A stretch of 64,000 nt of DNA. Source: Brachycybe producta (lineage: Eukaryota > Arthropoda > Diplopoda > Playtdesmida > Andrognathidae). This document shows positions 47,042 to 60,884 of the stretch, piece after piece. The translations under genes and the position numbers were made by a program. The stretch lies in assembly GCA_036925085.1 (NCBI GenBank), contig JAUPFP010000027.1, forward strand, positions 2,717,501 through 2,781,500. The letters run 5' to 3'. Below the pieces are notes generated by a model. That model had not been told where the DNA came from and searched no databases. It was given only the letters and a program-made list of their open reading frames with translations. Within the stretch, counting starts at the first letter, position 1, and each line of letters opens with the position of its first letter.

Positions 47042-50000
47042 TCAGCATTCAAACTCAGATGCTGTAATTGCATTCAAGTCTTTCATCAATCCTTCCAAGT
47101 TGGCCATTTCTGCCGTCAGTTCTTCGTTACTGTATGAAGGCTATTAAAAGAATAAATGTTCAATACATTTCAGAATCGTGTCAAACAATCAAAAGCTTAC
47201 AGCTAGCCTTTCGTCTTTTCCCTTGAAGGCTATGTCACCTGCTGCTGCTGACCTTGGAGTGATAATCGTCATTGGACTGACGTGAGATTTTGCTGATTGT
47301 GAAGAAGGACCAGTTGGACCACTTGATGTAGCTATATTTGGCTTCTTGTATGGACTAGCAGCCTGTTGTGGACGCACTTTGCAACAAAACAAATGAAATA
47401 AACCATTTTCATGACAAATTCATAAGAAACCATTGACAGTTGTTGCTTGCAACTGACCTATATGTTTGGGTTGTGGTGTGGTAGGGGCACTCTGAGGAGG
47501 GGGTGCTGGCACACTGAAACTTTTCAATGGATGTCCAGCGGGACGTTTTCCTAAAGTACCAGTATTAGGATCGGGATTATTTGTACCAGGACTAGCCGTA
47601 TAAGAAGATGGCATCTGTCCAGTTCCCATAACCGTTGAACCCAACGAGATAACTGGAACGGTCGAATGGCCTGCAACTTGCTCATATGGAACGGGTGCTT
47701 GCTGATTATATATTCCAGGAGATGGCAAATCTGGCGAGTTACCTTATTAACATAATCTCAGTGTAAAATATACAAGTATACTCGAAATATTGTAGTGAAA
47801 AGTAATACCTCCAGGACCACCTTGGCTCGATTCAGCAGTGAAATGAGCTCTTGGAATATTGTATTGGGTCCTGGGATATATGGGACGTGACCCAGATTGC
47901 ATGGAATCACCAAGTTGGTTGAGAGCTCCGTTTGGCATTGGAGTTGCCGTAGCAATAGCTAAAATGTATTTAAAAACAAACCTGAATGATAAGCTTTTTA
48001 CAAGAACTCATAAGACATTTTTTGAAGTAACACAGATCCATTGCAAATGAAGAGCATTTCTATACGTAATAACTAATAAGTAACTTACGCTCCGGTTGGG
48101 GCTGCTGTTGAATATCAAGGGTTAACGAAATGGGTTTTGGGCGAGAAAGACGACGAGAAATGGAGGCTGTGTCTGATTTTCCATTTTCTCCTCCTTGAAG
48201 GTTATTATAACAGCCACAGCAGAAAACAGCCGATTAAAATAAAAATGCGCAAACAGAAAAAAACAAAGCCAAAAAAAAAAAAAATAAAAAAAATTAAAAT
48301 TGCCATGCAGTAAATTCAAAATATAATCAACATTATGAAATTATTTTTTAAAAAGCAAATCAAATCAAATGTGCTTTAAACTCAATTAATAAAACTTAAC
48401 ATATATTAAGCTTTACATTCAAATAGCAATTTCAATAAAGATATGGTAAAATATTGATATGCATCTTATCATGTTAATTAAGCGCACGAGGAGTAGCCGT
48501 GCTCGGTTTTTAATTTTCTATTTAAAAACTAGAAAATACACATTAATTTCCTTTGAGGCTTGTGTTTTTAGATAATTTTTCTACTATTGTTTTAAATTTC
48601 ATTAATTCTACAGAGTTGTTTAGTTTTCATAAAGTGTTTCTGGTTTCGATCTCCTCACATTAATTCCATTGTGAGTTGACAGCCCGGATTTTAGTTTTTT
48701 TTTATTTAAAAAAACTAGAAGGTACGCAAGAAACTGCTTTTATGGTTATGTGTGTAGATAGTTTTTATAGTTTTGTCTAAAATTTCACTCATTTGCCAGT
48801 ATGAACACAATACTTTAACTGTGTGAACAACTGTTAAATATCGTTGTGCTCATATTTTAAACAACAGTTCATGACGCATTTCAGTTTGAAAACTTATAAC
48901 AAGCATAAATTCACGTTTGATGAACTAATAAAAGAAACCGAACGTACCAATATAAGAAGGAGCTCTTTTTTCCAATGAATCACACAATTTATCACTGGAA
49001 TCCATATCTTGCGAGTTGCGTGGAAGTGGTGTCACAGTCATCGTAGTTTCAGAATTACGAGACTTCTCCATGTCCTTCAGTTCCATACGATCGTGATGAA
49101 TCCACAAATCTGGAGGTTTGATATCACCTTTGCCTTTTCCTGATACTTTTCCAAGATATCTTATTATTTTAATTTAAAAAAAGTTGCGTTTAATTCAAGT
49201 GTTCGAATTGCAGATAATATAAATAAAATAAATTACCCCTTCTTTTTACGGTCACCCCCATATCTATTTCGTCTTTTGCAGATAATAATGGTGACTATGC
49301 AAATAAAAATGACTGGAGCTCCAATGACACAAGCAATGATAATATAAAGTGTATCATTTCCACTCCCGCGGCCATCTTCATTTATAAGAAAAAAAAGAAA
49401 CATTTTGGACAAAGAAAACATTAAGTACGAATTCTAGCTAGTTAAATGTGGAAGTTAACAAATAATTAGTGGCTGTGGCGGTGCATCAGAAGTTGGTAAT
49501 TATACACGTAACCAAATAGAAACCGTACATGATGACAAACAATGCCGAAAAGTTGAAGTGCGTCCCAAATTGAATTAGCAGCAAGAAAGTTGTCATAACA
49601 TAAGCCTAACATTGTTAAGAAACTGATAAAACCTTTCTTTGTAAAACCATTATTTCAATTTTTAAGTGATAATATTTAAAGAACAAAAACACCGACGCAA
49701 AGTGATAAAAGTAAAGAATACAATAAATATTAAGATGTTTTTTGAACTCTTGATTATTCTGAATTTCAGGAGCTTATTATATATACATAGAGCATTAAAA
49801 AGAAATTGAAAGTGTGTTAAAAACTAGAACGGTAGCTGAATCAGTTAATAACATTTTAATGTTCATATCTTTCAACATAAACATTTTATAGATCAAAATA
49901 AAAAAAACATTGCCTGCTTAAGGTTGTAAAATTTTCAAACTGCTATAAAAGCTTATTTTAAAAGATATCAACATGAAATTATCAGTAAGTGATTGAGATA

Positions 50001-53000
50001 CCCTTCCAGTTTCTAAAACACTTTCCAATTTCACCAAAGTTTGCTCCAGGAAGACAGAATAACCAGAGTTCGATCAGCGTTTTCACTTTAAAACTGAAGT
50101 ATAAAAGAGAACGCATAATAGTGCTAAAGATTTGTACTGAACATACAAAACATACAACAGTATGAAGTAAAAATGTAAAAATTAATTATTACATTCACAT
50201 GCATTAAGAGCTCATTAATATAATTTAAAAAAAAACAAGATTGACAGTGCTGATACAAGAACAAAAAATCAATCGTAATTATTAAATGTTAATTAAACAA
50301 CGAACGAGGCACAAATTAAAAGTATTTTAACATTGCAAAGAAATGAATTAGTTCAGCAAATGAGTAATAAAGCGCACACGTTTTGCAGCAAATGCAAAAC
50401 TGCAAATAAAAAAAAGAAGAAACATGCAAAAACTTATAATTATTAAAATTAAAATAAATAAAAAATGCAATAAAATCACACATATCTTACCCCGGCCATA
50501 GTAGGCGGAGTCATCTAAAGAAAGGTCAAATCCAAAACCTGTAGCAGGCACATATAAAATGAATATAGAACATAAAACTGAACAACGAGCAAAACACGTT
50601 CCCACAACCCGGGGCCCCCACCCATCATCTTCTAGCATCCCTTGTAATTTTCTATTTTTATTTAATTAATTCCCAAACATTTAAAAAAGCGGCCAACGGA
50701 TCATCCAACATCGTCACGGAAAGATTAAAAAAAAATTGAGTTGAGAAAGAAATTACAACCAATATTTGAAGGCTAGAAAAAAAAAACTCACCGTTAGTTC
50801 CGGTACGAAAAGTGACCGTCTGAGACATGGGTCCATAGCCTTTATTATTTCTCGCCTGAATCTTGAAGTAGTAAGTAGTGTTCGGTGTAAGTCCTCGTAT
50901 CATCGTCGTCATCTTTTCACCTAGAATCCCCTCCACTACCCAATCCCTCTCCATTTTCGTATTGTCAGCCGTATAAAAGATTACATAACCTACAAAACAA
51001 AAAACATAATCAGAACATATTAGTCAAATCTTAAAAAAGGCCGGATAAGTGAAGACAACAAACACACCGGTAATTTGTCCGTTCGGTTGTTTCGGTGGTT
51101 GCCAATTTAGAATGATAGACGAAGGATTGCTTTCGGTGGGAACGATCGTCAAATCTCTCGGTGGAGATGAAGGAGCTATTTAACAACAAAAAATCCCCCC
51201 ACAATTTTCTTATTTAAAATCTCGTTGCTATCATCAAAAAAGGACGTTATAGCAATCGGATTCTGACCGGCTTCGTGAGTCGTATTCAAAACACTCAAGC
51301 TCCAAGTACTCTCTCGTCGATTTTTAACAACTTTTACGGCAAATTCGTATTGAGTGCTCGCCTTCAAGTCGTCAATCATACAGTTTAGATCTGACACATT
51401 TAGATACTTATACCGAGGGTTTGTTGTGAAGTACGTTGTATAGCGTACGGTGTAATAACGATTATCGGCATTGATCTGTAAATGTCAAATAAGACATCAG
51501 ATTTAAATATCCTTTAACAAAAGTTTTTTTTAAAAAAAAAAGAAGTCGAGTTCCTTACCTGACTCTTCGGTAATGTGCTATCAGTCCAATAAAGTACAAC
51601 TGTAGAAGAGGATAGAACTATTGCCTTGAGGCCTACTGGAGGAAGCATCGGAGTTAGAGGTTCGGGTGTCGTATGAACTCTCGTCTTGACTGTCTCGTAA
51701 ATCGGTTGTCCGTCGCCCATCTGGTTGTAAGCTCTTAAACTGATCACATATTCAGACAACGGTTCTGAAGATACAAGAACATAATATTTAAAGATGATTA
51801 CAGATTACTCTGCAATTCAAAAGGAACAACTAAAAATTCAAGTCTTTTAGAACACTGAAGAACAAATTTCTTGTTTATAATTAAAAATAAACTTTCTTTC
51901 AACTGATTATTAATGTCGCTTCTGAAAGGTAGAATTACCAAGAGGTCGAGGTACGTTTACACTTTAAATTAAACTTAAATCTACATAAAAGGATTAATAA
52001 TTGGAAAACGTACGAAGATTGTCGATCTGTAGATAACGTTGCTTTCCATCTAGAACTTTTGTGTAATCATCGGGAACTCCGACACCCCAGCCAATAGTAT
52101 AACCTCGTACCATTATGTTCTGATTATGAGGTGGAGCCCAAGATACGATGATTGAATTAGAATTAGGCCTTGCCTTAATTGAACTCGGTTTATCGGGAAC
52201 ACGTGATTCTTCGAAATTATTAAAACAAACGATGCAAATTATAATTTCTTCGCTTTGATACAAAAGTCATTCTCAAAGTATACCATCCAAATCATTCTGA
52301 TACGTCTCGACGGTCATCCACTCTGTGTACGGGCCACTGCCGTTGACAGTCAGTGCCGACATACGTATACTATACTCAGCACCCCGTTCGAGACCTAAAA
52401 ATGCAACGACACAACACGTGACTCAGATAAAAACAGTAACCAACTTCTGCTTTGTTTAAAATATTCGCCTCACTTGTTAAAGCGTAAAGCCTTCTATTGC
52501 CATCAGTGGTCACTGTGTCACCCCGCCTGCTACCTTTTTGTTTGTAACGAATTTTATAACCAGTGATTATCCCATTGCCATTTTCTTTAGGTGGAGGTTC
52601 CCAACGTACAATGATACTCTTCAAATATCAACGAAAAATACGAATACACAGTTTTGAAGAACAAAAAAATGACATACTACAACAGGGGCGGAACTGGCCT
52701 AACGGGAAATCGGACATTTTCCTTATAGGCCGCTCAGCTTGAGGGCCGAAATTTATTAAGATGAAATGCGATTAATTACAAATTTTGTCTCACTATGATC
52801 AATGAAAACTAAGAGCAAAATAGCAAAATTAGGGTTTTTCTTAGGGCTGAGCAAATAATATATTTCCCCAGTTCGCCCCAGCCCCACAACAAAGTTAATA
52901 TTTTTTTTATAAGCTCACAGTTGAACTTGCTGCCTCCAACGTAACATTCTGTGGAGTTTCGGAAGGTACTGAAAAATAGAAAACGTACTCGATGTTGAAA

Positions 53001-56000
53001 TACGAACGAAACATTAATTGGTTAATTAAAAACGGCGCACCATCTGAAAAAGTTCGAATAGCAATTTCATCCGTACTGAGACCAGGTCCATTCTGATTGT
53101 GTGCAACAACCCAGATGCTATATTCTGTAAACTTGTTCAGTCCTCTGAGGACATAAGGCGAATTCGCAGTTTCAACTTCGTGTTCTTCCGAAGTGCCCAC
53201 TTCCATAAAAAACACTTTGTAACGCTGAACGGGACCATTGTGCTGTTCAGGAGGATCCCAATGAATACGTATCGTGGAGGGAGAAAGAGCGATACCATGA
53301 AGATTCTGAGGTGGACCAGGAACATGAACTATATATAACAGAAAAGTAGATGAAAAAAATAAACGAATTAATCTTTCATTTACCACTCAAGTACACTATT
53401 ATTTGAATAGAAGACCTTCAGTTTGAGTGACAACTTCCAATTCTTCAGAACTCTCTCCAGGACCATGCTCGTTGTATGCTAGTACTCTAAAGAAATAGGT
53501 GGTCGCAGGACGAAGACCTCGAACGTTCACTTCTTCTAACCTATAGCGAGTAGTGTTTACTACTCTCTCCCTGAGTACAAAAAAAAACCGATAAAACCTA
53601 ACTGTTCCGAGCTGCAATTCGCGATATTTAACAATAAAATACACACCTCAATGAACCATCAGGACGGTAATAAACAGAATAGGCAAGTACTTCACCACCA
53701 GGTGTCAATGGAGGTTGCCAACTAAGAGTAACAAATCTCGTAGACACGATGACGGCTGTGAGTCCTTGAGGAGCCGACGGAGTGTCCTGAAGAGGATTAC
53801 TTCCAGCTACGAAGATGGTAGTAGTGGTGGTTGTGGTAGTCGTAAGAGAATTCCAATGATGGGAAATGGTTACAGTAGGAGGAGGGACATTAACCGAATC
53901 TTTTTGTTAGTAATTAATTTTAACAGGAGATTTCATTTTGTGTTTTTGGTTTGAAGATTTAAGAGAAAATAAAATTTGCAACAAAAAAAAAAAGGGAACA
54001 TGCCAGTACCAAAAAAGGAAGCAAAAACATAAAAGAAAATGAAAAAAAAAAAGGAAAAACAAAAAAAATATAATAACTACATTAGCGAAAAAATATAAAG
54101 GCCATGCCAACAAATCTAAACACGTGTCATTCTAAATAATGTCATTAAAAGACAATTTCGAAAAGAAAAATACAAACAAAAGCAATTGCAACTAAAGAAA
54201 GTATTCTAATTTGAAACTAATGCAATTGCATCCTACTTTAAATAATAAAAGCACATTGAAATGAAACTAAATAGCTTATAATTATAAAGAATTGAAAATA
54301 CAGTGGAAAAACCGTTTAACATAAAATGGAAATAAATCAGAATAATGCAAACATTTTCTTTATGATTTACAACTTACATTTTAACTGCGCTTATTTTTTC
54401 TTATAAAAAATTAGCAATTTTTGATAGTTATATAAGCTATATAAGTTTACTGTCCAGACAGGAAGCAAATTCAGGAAACGCGGCCACTTTTTCCGTGTTT
54501 GAAAAGGGTTTTACAAAAATCTATCTTAAATTGAATTTGGAAAATGAGGCCTTAATTTTATTTAGTGCTAGAAAATAGGTCTTTATGTCCACTTGTATGC
54601 TTGGGACTAATGTGTAACCAATGTTTTCGAGTTATTCGAAACGGATAATTTGCATAGAGAAAAAAACCTATCCTAAGTGAACTGAAATGTAGTTCGTGTT
54701 ATTCAATTTTTCTCGTTAAACGGTTTTCACTGTATAAAAAAAATCTACACACCTCCAGACTTCTGAACGACAAGCCTGGCTCCAGCCTGTATATTTCCAG
54801 CCGGATTGCTTCCAAGGCATTGATAAATGCCCTCGTCAGAACTGACCAAACCAAGTATCCTCAAGTTGCAACCGTTAATAATTTGAAAATAATCACTGTC
54901 CACGATCAAGTCTCCACTTTTAACCCACTGAATCGTTGGCTCTGGACGACCGTAGATTTCACATTCCAATTCCACGTCTTCCTTCTCCGAGGACACACGA
55001 TTAGAGGGACGATGAACGAAACGAGGCGGAACTAGCACAAAACGACATTTAAAATAGTCAATGATACATGTACTATCGCTGAATGAATAAATATTACCTT
55101 GAACCTCGACCGAGGTGCTCGCATCCACGGAATCTTCGTGATTTTCGGCACGACACATGTAAATACCCTGATCCGTTTCCTGAACATTTCGGATCTTTAG
55201 GCTTCCAGTTCCTTCTCTATGAAACCTGACGTCAAGATCTCTGATAGAATAGCCGATGGGGGAAAAATCAAAATATATAAATCTCTAAAAACTAAGATGT
55301 GTTTTCATTCATCTTTTATTACGCTAAATCGATTGTTGCGCCGTCTTTGAGCCACGTGATGTGTGGCCTCGGATTGCCGTTTGCAGCACAATCCAACGTA
55401 ATGTCGCTGCCTTCGGTTGCAATTACGTTGCTGTGAGGAGTGGCCACAAATTGTGGAGCGGATATTTTGTTCGCTTGAACTAGTATTAAATGAAATATTA
55501 AAATATCAAAATATATGATGGACAGTAAAATAATAAATATGTGACGAAACTTGACTGACCATTGTCTAAATTAACTGTCAATTGACCCTGTTGGCTGACC
55601 CTGTACTTGTCCATATTGGAGGCATTACAGCGATAACTTCCCTGGTCTCCCAACTGAACAAGGTCAATTTCGAGGGCTCCACTGGGCAGAACAATCATCC
55701 GAGTGTCATCCAAGTGTAACAAGTGGTCATCCTTCAGCCAGGAGACGGTTGCAGGTGGAATTCCCTGAATGGAACAAGCAAACCTTGCTGTTTGTCCCGG
55801 AAAAAGGACCAGGTCATGAGGTTGTTCATCGAATCTTGGCAATGCTAGAAGAACGACACAAGAAGTATTCGTTTTATTTTTGAGCTGCACTCTTTATGAC
55901 TTAATTGTGAGGGTACAGCTTTAATCGTTAAAATATATGCACAAATGGGTTTCTGCTTTAAGCATAAATTGCTATAGTTTTCATTGTCAGAAGAAGATTA

Positions 56001-58818
56001 TCTCTTAAAAAAGCAAAGGCGAAATAAACTATGAAAGTAAATTCTCAAGAAAGAAGCTTTAGTAAGCATAATTAATGACTGCAGCATATATTATTACATT
56101 ACTGCATCTCATCTACAAGTTTAGATGAAACGTAATTAGATGATTTCGGCTTTTTTTTTGTGACTTTTGTTCACAAGCAAAGCAATCACCGAAAACGTAA
56201 AATTACGAGCCAAGTTGATTCTACGAGTCGAAAAAGCCCCTTTCCAATAAATGCACAAATTCGTCAGCAATTGGAATTTAATCCCGAATTCGGCGGTTAA
56301 GACTAAGGAAAAAAATAAACGGTACTATGGAGTATGGAATTTTTAATGGTCAAATAAGGTTTTGTCATACAAACAATTGCAAACAAGCCAAAAATAAGCT
56401 TTAGTATAATCAGTTCCCTACTGCGTGGAGAGTTGGTTACGTGTCATCTCATCTCTCGAGGAAATCGAAGGGGGAGAGAGAGATATCTCACAGTTTTCCT
56501 GCACAGAAAAACCTCGAGTCATTAAAATGGATCATGGATGGTGGCTGCAATGCCAGGATAAATCAATCAAAAAGACTGGTTGGAAGAACTAGGAGGGTTC
56601 TCTTTATTGATTCCACAAAAACTGAAGTCATCAAAGACAAAAATAGTTTGCAATCAAGCAACATTGCAAACAAACAAAAAAAAAAGAATGAGACAGTTGC
56701 CAAAGGGATTGGATATTTTCATTCCAATTGTCATCTGGATCGAGGAAATTATTACAAGAAACAAACAACAGTTGGATATCCAATTCACCTGTCTTCAAGC
56801 TAAGCTAAGAGGAAGCAATTCCGATACTGTTCTCACCTATATATATACCATAGAAATGTGATGCCATTATACGAGAAAAGTGAATGGATTTAGAAAAGCA
56901 GGTGGGAGTTGTTCAATTTGTGCATGAAAGTGTGACAACTGTTGGGTATCAAACACGAAAGAGTGAATACTGTTCAGTACTAGAAATCTTCAAATTCAAC
57001 TGTAAACGTGACTCGATGGAAACAATTCATTAGATGGCTTCATTTCACACGAAAAAAACCACTCCACCTACTCAATGAAGTAGAGAAGTTTTCTCTGGTA
57101 AACACACAGGAAAAGTAACCATGGACATAAAGATTACGAGAAGAGTTTCTTCTTCTTCTTCTTCTTTGCTTTTTTTTTTCTTCTTCTATCATAATCTACA
57201 TCCTCATGAATTTCCAGCCCATTACATTGTTCATATTGATTATTGGGGCCATGCTTCAGACAATAGTGGCGATAACCGTAACTCTCGCAATTGAAGCTCG
57301 TTTCTTCAATTCATGAATAGTTTGTGTTTGATGTGATGTGAAGTTATCAAACACACGCACAAACCTACGAAGAAGACGATGAAGAAGAAGAAGAAAAAAA
57401 CGTCTAAAAAAAGAAAAGAAATATCTTCAAGAGTTTCGATAATAACTGAAGTCGAACGGAAGACACTCGAGGGAGTTTGTGTTTGTGATACTGGCGTGCA
57501 CAGAGAGAGAAAGAGAAAAAATTGTTCATTGATGCATAAAAAGAAATTCATTTTGTTGGAAGAGATCAACATCACACAACAATTTTCTTCTAGAGCGAGA
57601 AAAAAATAGCCAAATATGAGTCAAAATTACACAACTTTGAATATATACAGTGAAAACAGTTCAACACGAACATGGATACAACATGATAAATCGGATAACA
57701 CGAAATGTATTTTCAGTCCAGTCTCACAAAATAGCATGAAATAGCTGGAAATTCGTATAATACACAAAAAATATTTCCCGTTTTTTTCCATTTCGTGTTC
57801 AACGGTTTCTACTCTATACAATAATTTACGCATTGCTGTTATTAAATTACTTTTTCAAATAATTATTAATTCGCCATATTACCTTTTTTTTCAATTGCGT
57901 AGTTTGTAATTTAAATAATTACATTTTCTGATGAAAAATACAATTATTTTTTAAGTACTTGAAAATTTTGTATTTTAAACTATTTTATTATGCTCAAACT
58001 AATCGGAACAGCATCACTTTTCATATATTTAGATTTGCGATTGTTGTTTTTGATGTTTTTTTCATTTGATAAAGTAACCATAATATCACCTGATTTGTAA
58101 ATACCTGGTTGGGGGGGGGGGGGGGGGGGAGAAAGAAATGAGCAATAGTAATTAGTTTATTTTTAAAATTGAGTAATTGTAAGTAACCTTTTTACAGATG
58201 TAATTAATAAATGTAATTACTTTAAAAAGTAATCTGTGCTAACATTGAAAATATTTGTCTGAAATCAGATAATAATTAAAACGAAATTCGTTTTTCATAT
58301 TTTTTTTTTAAATATGTTAATTGAACTCTCGAACTTTCTTTATTTTAAAAATTTCAAATGAAATTAATGTGTGGGGCGAAAAAACAACTTACAAGCGACT
58401 TGAAGTTTTGCCGTCCTACTGACAATGACACCCTGATCGGTGATACTGGCCACACACTGATAAACACCTTCGTCTGGACGTTCCGATCTGGTGTGATGGA
58501 CACTTGAGAAATATAACGATCCATTCGGCAGAATAGATCTATAAATAAAAATGATGAAAAGCCAAAATAAAAGTTAGAAAAAACGAAATCGAGATAAATA
58601 TGAAGAATGTGTGTTTTTCTTCCGAACTAACCTCCGAGGATCTCCCGTAAGCTGTAAGAAAAGGCCGTCTCTCTTCCATTCAATCGTTGGAGTCGGAGTT
58701 CCAACGGCTGAACAGTCCAAGACGACCGGTTGATCTCGAACGGCAATTGTGTCATTTGGTTCCACAGAAAAGTAAAATTCTCGGAATGTTGTTGTTATTG
58801 TTGTTGTTGCTGCTGCTG
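47042..58818 (-). CDS. NEO1/DCC: DCC/neogenin netrin-family receptor (5' partial)
   Basis: This type I receptor guides axons and cells; vertebrate relatives bind netrin and RGM. Twenty-five minus-strand exons, all in phase, encode 1,441 residues after the missing signal-peptide exon. Exon spans: 58632-58818, 58393-58538, 55560-55844, 55323-55479, 55098-55240, 54753-55031, 53647-53899, 53416-53570, 53041-53328, 52919-52968, 52474-52618, 52284-52394, 52014-52208, 51559-51764, 51268-51475, 51068-51175, 50792-50989, 50491-50538, 49237-49375, 48948-49159, 48089-48193, 47809-47958, 47458-47742, 47201-47376 and 47042-47140. There are four Ig domains (cysteine pairs such as VVLDCSAVG/YQCVAS), six fibronectin III domains, one transmembrane helix (LYIIIACVIGAPVIFICIVT), P1 motif (KPPDLWIHHDRMELK), a proline-rich middle, and a C-terminal P3 motif (EMANLEGLMKDLNAIT). 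Domain count and order match the family exactly. DCC versus neogenin cannot be decided; invertebrates usually have one gene. Confidence 0.96.
49800..50110. repeat. Family A foldback element in a neogenin intron
   Basis: GTGTGTTAAAAACTAGAACG starts the left arm. GATACCCTTCCAGTTTCTAAAACAC is the right arm. The full tail (GAAGACAGAATAACCAGAGT) is present, so this is a nearly complete copy. Confidence 0.75.
52683..52880. repeat. hAT-like MITE in a neogenin intron
   Basis: CAGGGGCGGAACTGG on the left and CCCAGTTCGCCCC on the right are inverted. The termini resemble those of the element at 31607-31881. It sits between the exons that make the third fibronectin III domain. Confidence 0.75.
54301..54732. 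repeat. Family B MITE with TA flanks
   Basis: CAGTGGAAAAACCGTTTAAC on the left and CGTTAAACGGTTTTCACTG on the right are flanked by TA on both sides. It is in the intron between the Ig4 and first fibronectin exons of neogenin, ending 20 bp before the Ig4 exon. Confidence 0.8.
55845..58392 (-). other. Long neogenin intron between Ig1 and Ig2
   Basis: The 2.55-kb intron is AT-rich, with a TTC run (57149-57166), a 19-G tract (58111-58129) and a family B MITE. The frames near 56441-56861 and 57306-57609 have no recognisable domain. Confidence 0.6.
57648..57815. repeat. Family B MITE, short copy
   Basis: CAGTGAAAACAGTTCAACAC on the left and CGTGTTCAACGGTTTCTACTCT on the right are imperfect inverted repeats flanked by TA on both sides. 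The interior holds CGGATAACACGAAATG, an internal relic of the terminus. Confidence 0.7.
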
Positions 58819-59485
58819 CTAAATAAATAAAATAAAAGCAAATTTTAATATATATGAGACTCTTTCTTATTGTTATTTCCAACCCATAGTTGTTTATAGT
58901 AATTTAATAAAATGGTATATATTTTTTTGCAAAATCGTAATAAAAATGATTTCTTTCAAACTTTTCAAAGTGACTAGTTATAATCATAAAATAGACATTA
59001 AACACACAGACAAATGCGTGCAGTGATTTACAAATAAAAGTTTCAGTCAATGCAGACAGACAGACAGACAGACAGACTGCTGCTGCTAGTCAGTCTACTA
59101 CAATAGACAATAACATTCAAACATGTATTATAGTGAAAAATAAACAATAAAAAACCTACAAGGTTAGAATGACCGAAAATAAACTTCTGAACCAGAAGTA
59201 AAAACAGAAAGAGATAAAAAAAAAGAAATAAAGAGTTGACTTTACAACCAACATATATATTTATTAAGGTCCATGTTAGAAAAAAAAAATGTCGTGTCCG
59301 ATTAGAAAATGATAATCGTCTGCTTTTTAAAGCTAAAATCAAGACATCATCTTGTTTATTATAAGTTATAACTGTTTTTTTTTTAGCTCTAAGTAGAAGT
59401 AGCGCCATCTATCGAACGCACTCAGTTTCATAAGCTCTTTGCTGAGTTTCCACTTCTGTATATTTGTGTTGTTTTCAACTAGATT

Positions 59486-59977
59486 ATATACATAGAGGTA
59501 GCTCAACTAAAAAGCTCTGCCTTTGGAGCAGCATTCTGTGCCATAACCGAGTGTAGCCAACAGACGGCGTCACCTCTACTTTGAGCTAAACAAGAATCAC
59601 TTGATAGGATGTTGTACATCACAACATACAAGGTTTGTCACGTGACAAGTAAATTACATTGGGAAAAAAAACATACTTTTTTGCACATTATTTTGCATAC
59701 ACTCTATAATTGTCAGCTGTCATGTGACAAACGAACACGGCCGCTTTACTTAACCTAAAATTATAAAAAGATAAAACTTAACGCTAAATTCCTTTTCAAC
59801 GATTCAATGATTACACACAACACTGGATGGCCTTGTAAAAAAATGTATAAGTTGCTATTATTTACAAAAGCAAAACAGCAAGGTAAGAACCTTATTGCAA
59901 AACTATCCAATTACAGTTCACTCACCCCATGACGTTATTCTTCAAAAATAAAGAGTTAAGCTACCTCTATGTATATA
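59486..59977. repeat. Foldback family C, complete copy
   Basis: TATATACATAGAGGTAGCTC followed by AACT on the left and AGTTAAGCTACCTCTATGTATATA on the right are near-perfect inverted repeats 492 bp apart. The interior carries the GCGTCACCTCTACTTTGAGCT core in inverse orientation. It is the best full-length copy of the family. Confidence 0.8.
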
Positions 59978-60669
59978 TGTATCTTTAGAATTTATAAAAT
60001 GAAAAGAATAGAAATAGAAATACCTGAAATGCATTCACATATCGTCAAAATTGGACATGTTTTAGTAAAAAAAATATATATATATTCCCCTCCTACTCCC
60101 TCCCAAAAAAACATGTCTTGAAATATAACAGTAGTTTATAATTTGTCATTCTATAGTCTTACCTTTTGTACAGAAAAAAGGGGGCAATAATACATAACAA
60201 CAACAAAAAAAAACATAAGTTTTCGTGCCAAAAATATACGAGAGTCATAAACAGCTCAAACTATTTTGAGAGGTTATAACCTTACCCAAAAGGTACATTA
60301 TATATGTTTGTAATAAGTTTTTAAAAAGCTCCAAAGATGAGTCAGGAAGAAGAAGAAAAAAAACGAATAAGTTATTTCTACTGCTTTGTATTTATTTATT
60401 TATTATTATGCATTTAATGTGTGTGTCTATTGTTGTAATATAAAACTGAAGCCCCATATGTTGAACAACTTATTATACAAATATTACTATTAGGATATTA
60501 GCATAAGTTATTATTCTATTGCAACATTAAAGAGAGTAACCGGTCATTTCCAAACTTCACTAGTCAATTTACAAAGTAATGGTTAGTAAATTCAATTGTA
60601 ATTGGACACTGTCCATTTAAAAGAGTAGGAGGCAGGCAGGCAGGCCTCAGGATGTCCAACTATTCATCA

Positions 60670-60715
60670 CCATAGCCTCCTCATATAGAGAGCCTCCTTA
60701 TATAAAGAGGCTATG
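60670..60715. repeat. Hairpin around CATAGCCTCCT
   Basis: CATAGCCTCCTCATATAGAG faces TTATATAAAGAGGCTATG, giving a short hairpin. It follows a CAGG microsatellite (60631-60646). Confidence 0.5.
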
Positions 60716-60884
60716 TCATCAGACTCATCAGTCATCACTAACTAAGGAATGTGGAAATAAACGTTTTAAATACAGAAAAAAAAAACTCATGAATTTTATT
60801 TCATTAAAATAAAAAGCCCAAACTGCATTCATTTAAAGCTGTAAAAAACGCTGATTATTTTGTCTATCAGGTGCAAAATGAAGG

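Noticed and set aside
49233..49421. First reading of the neogenin transmembrane exon joined to the acceptor at 49139
   Set aside because: That junction is out of frame; using the acceptor at 49159 restores phase and gives the continuous GYLGKVSGKGKGDIKPPDLW reading.
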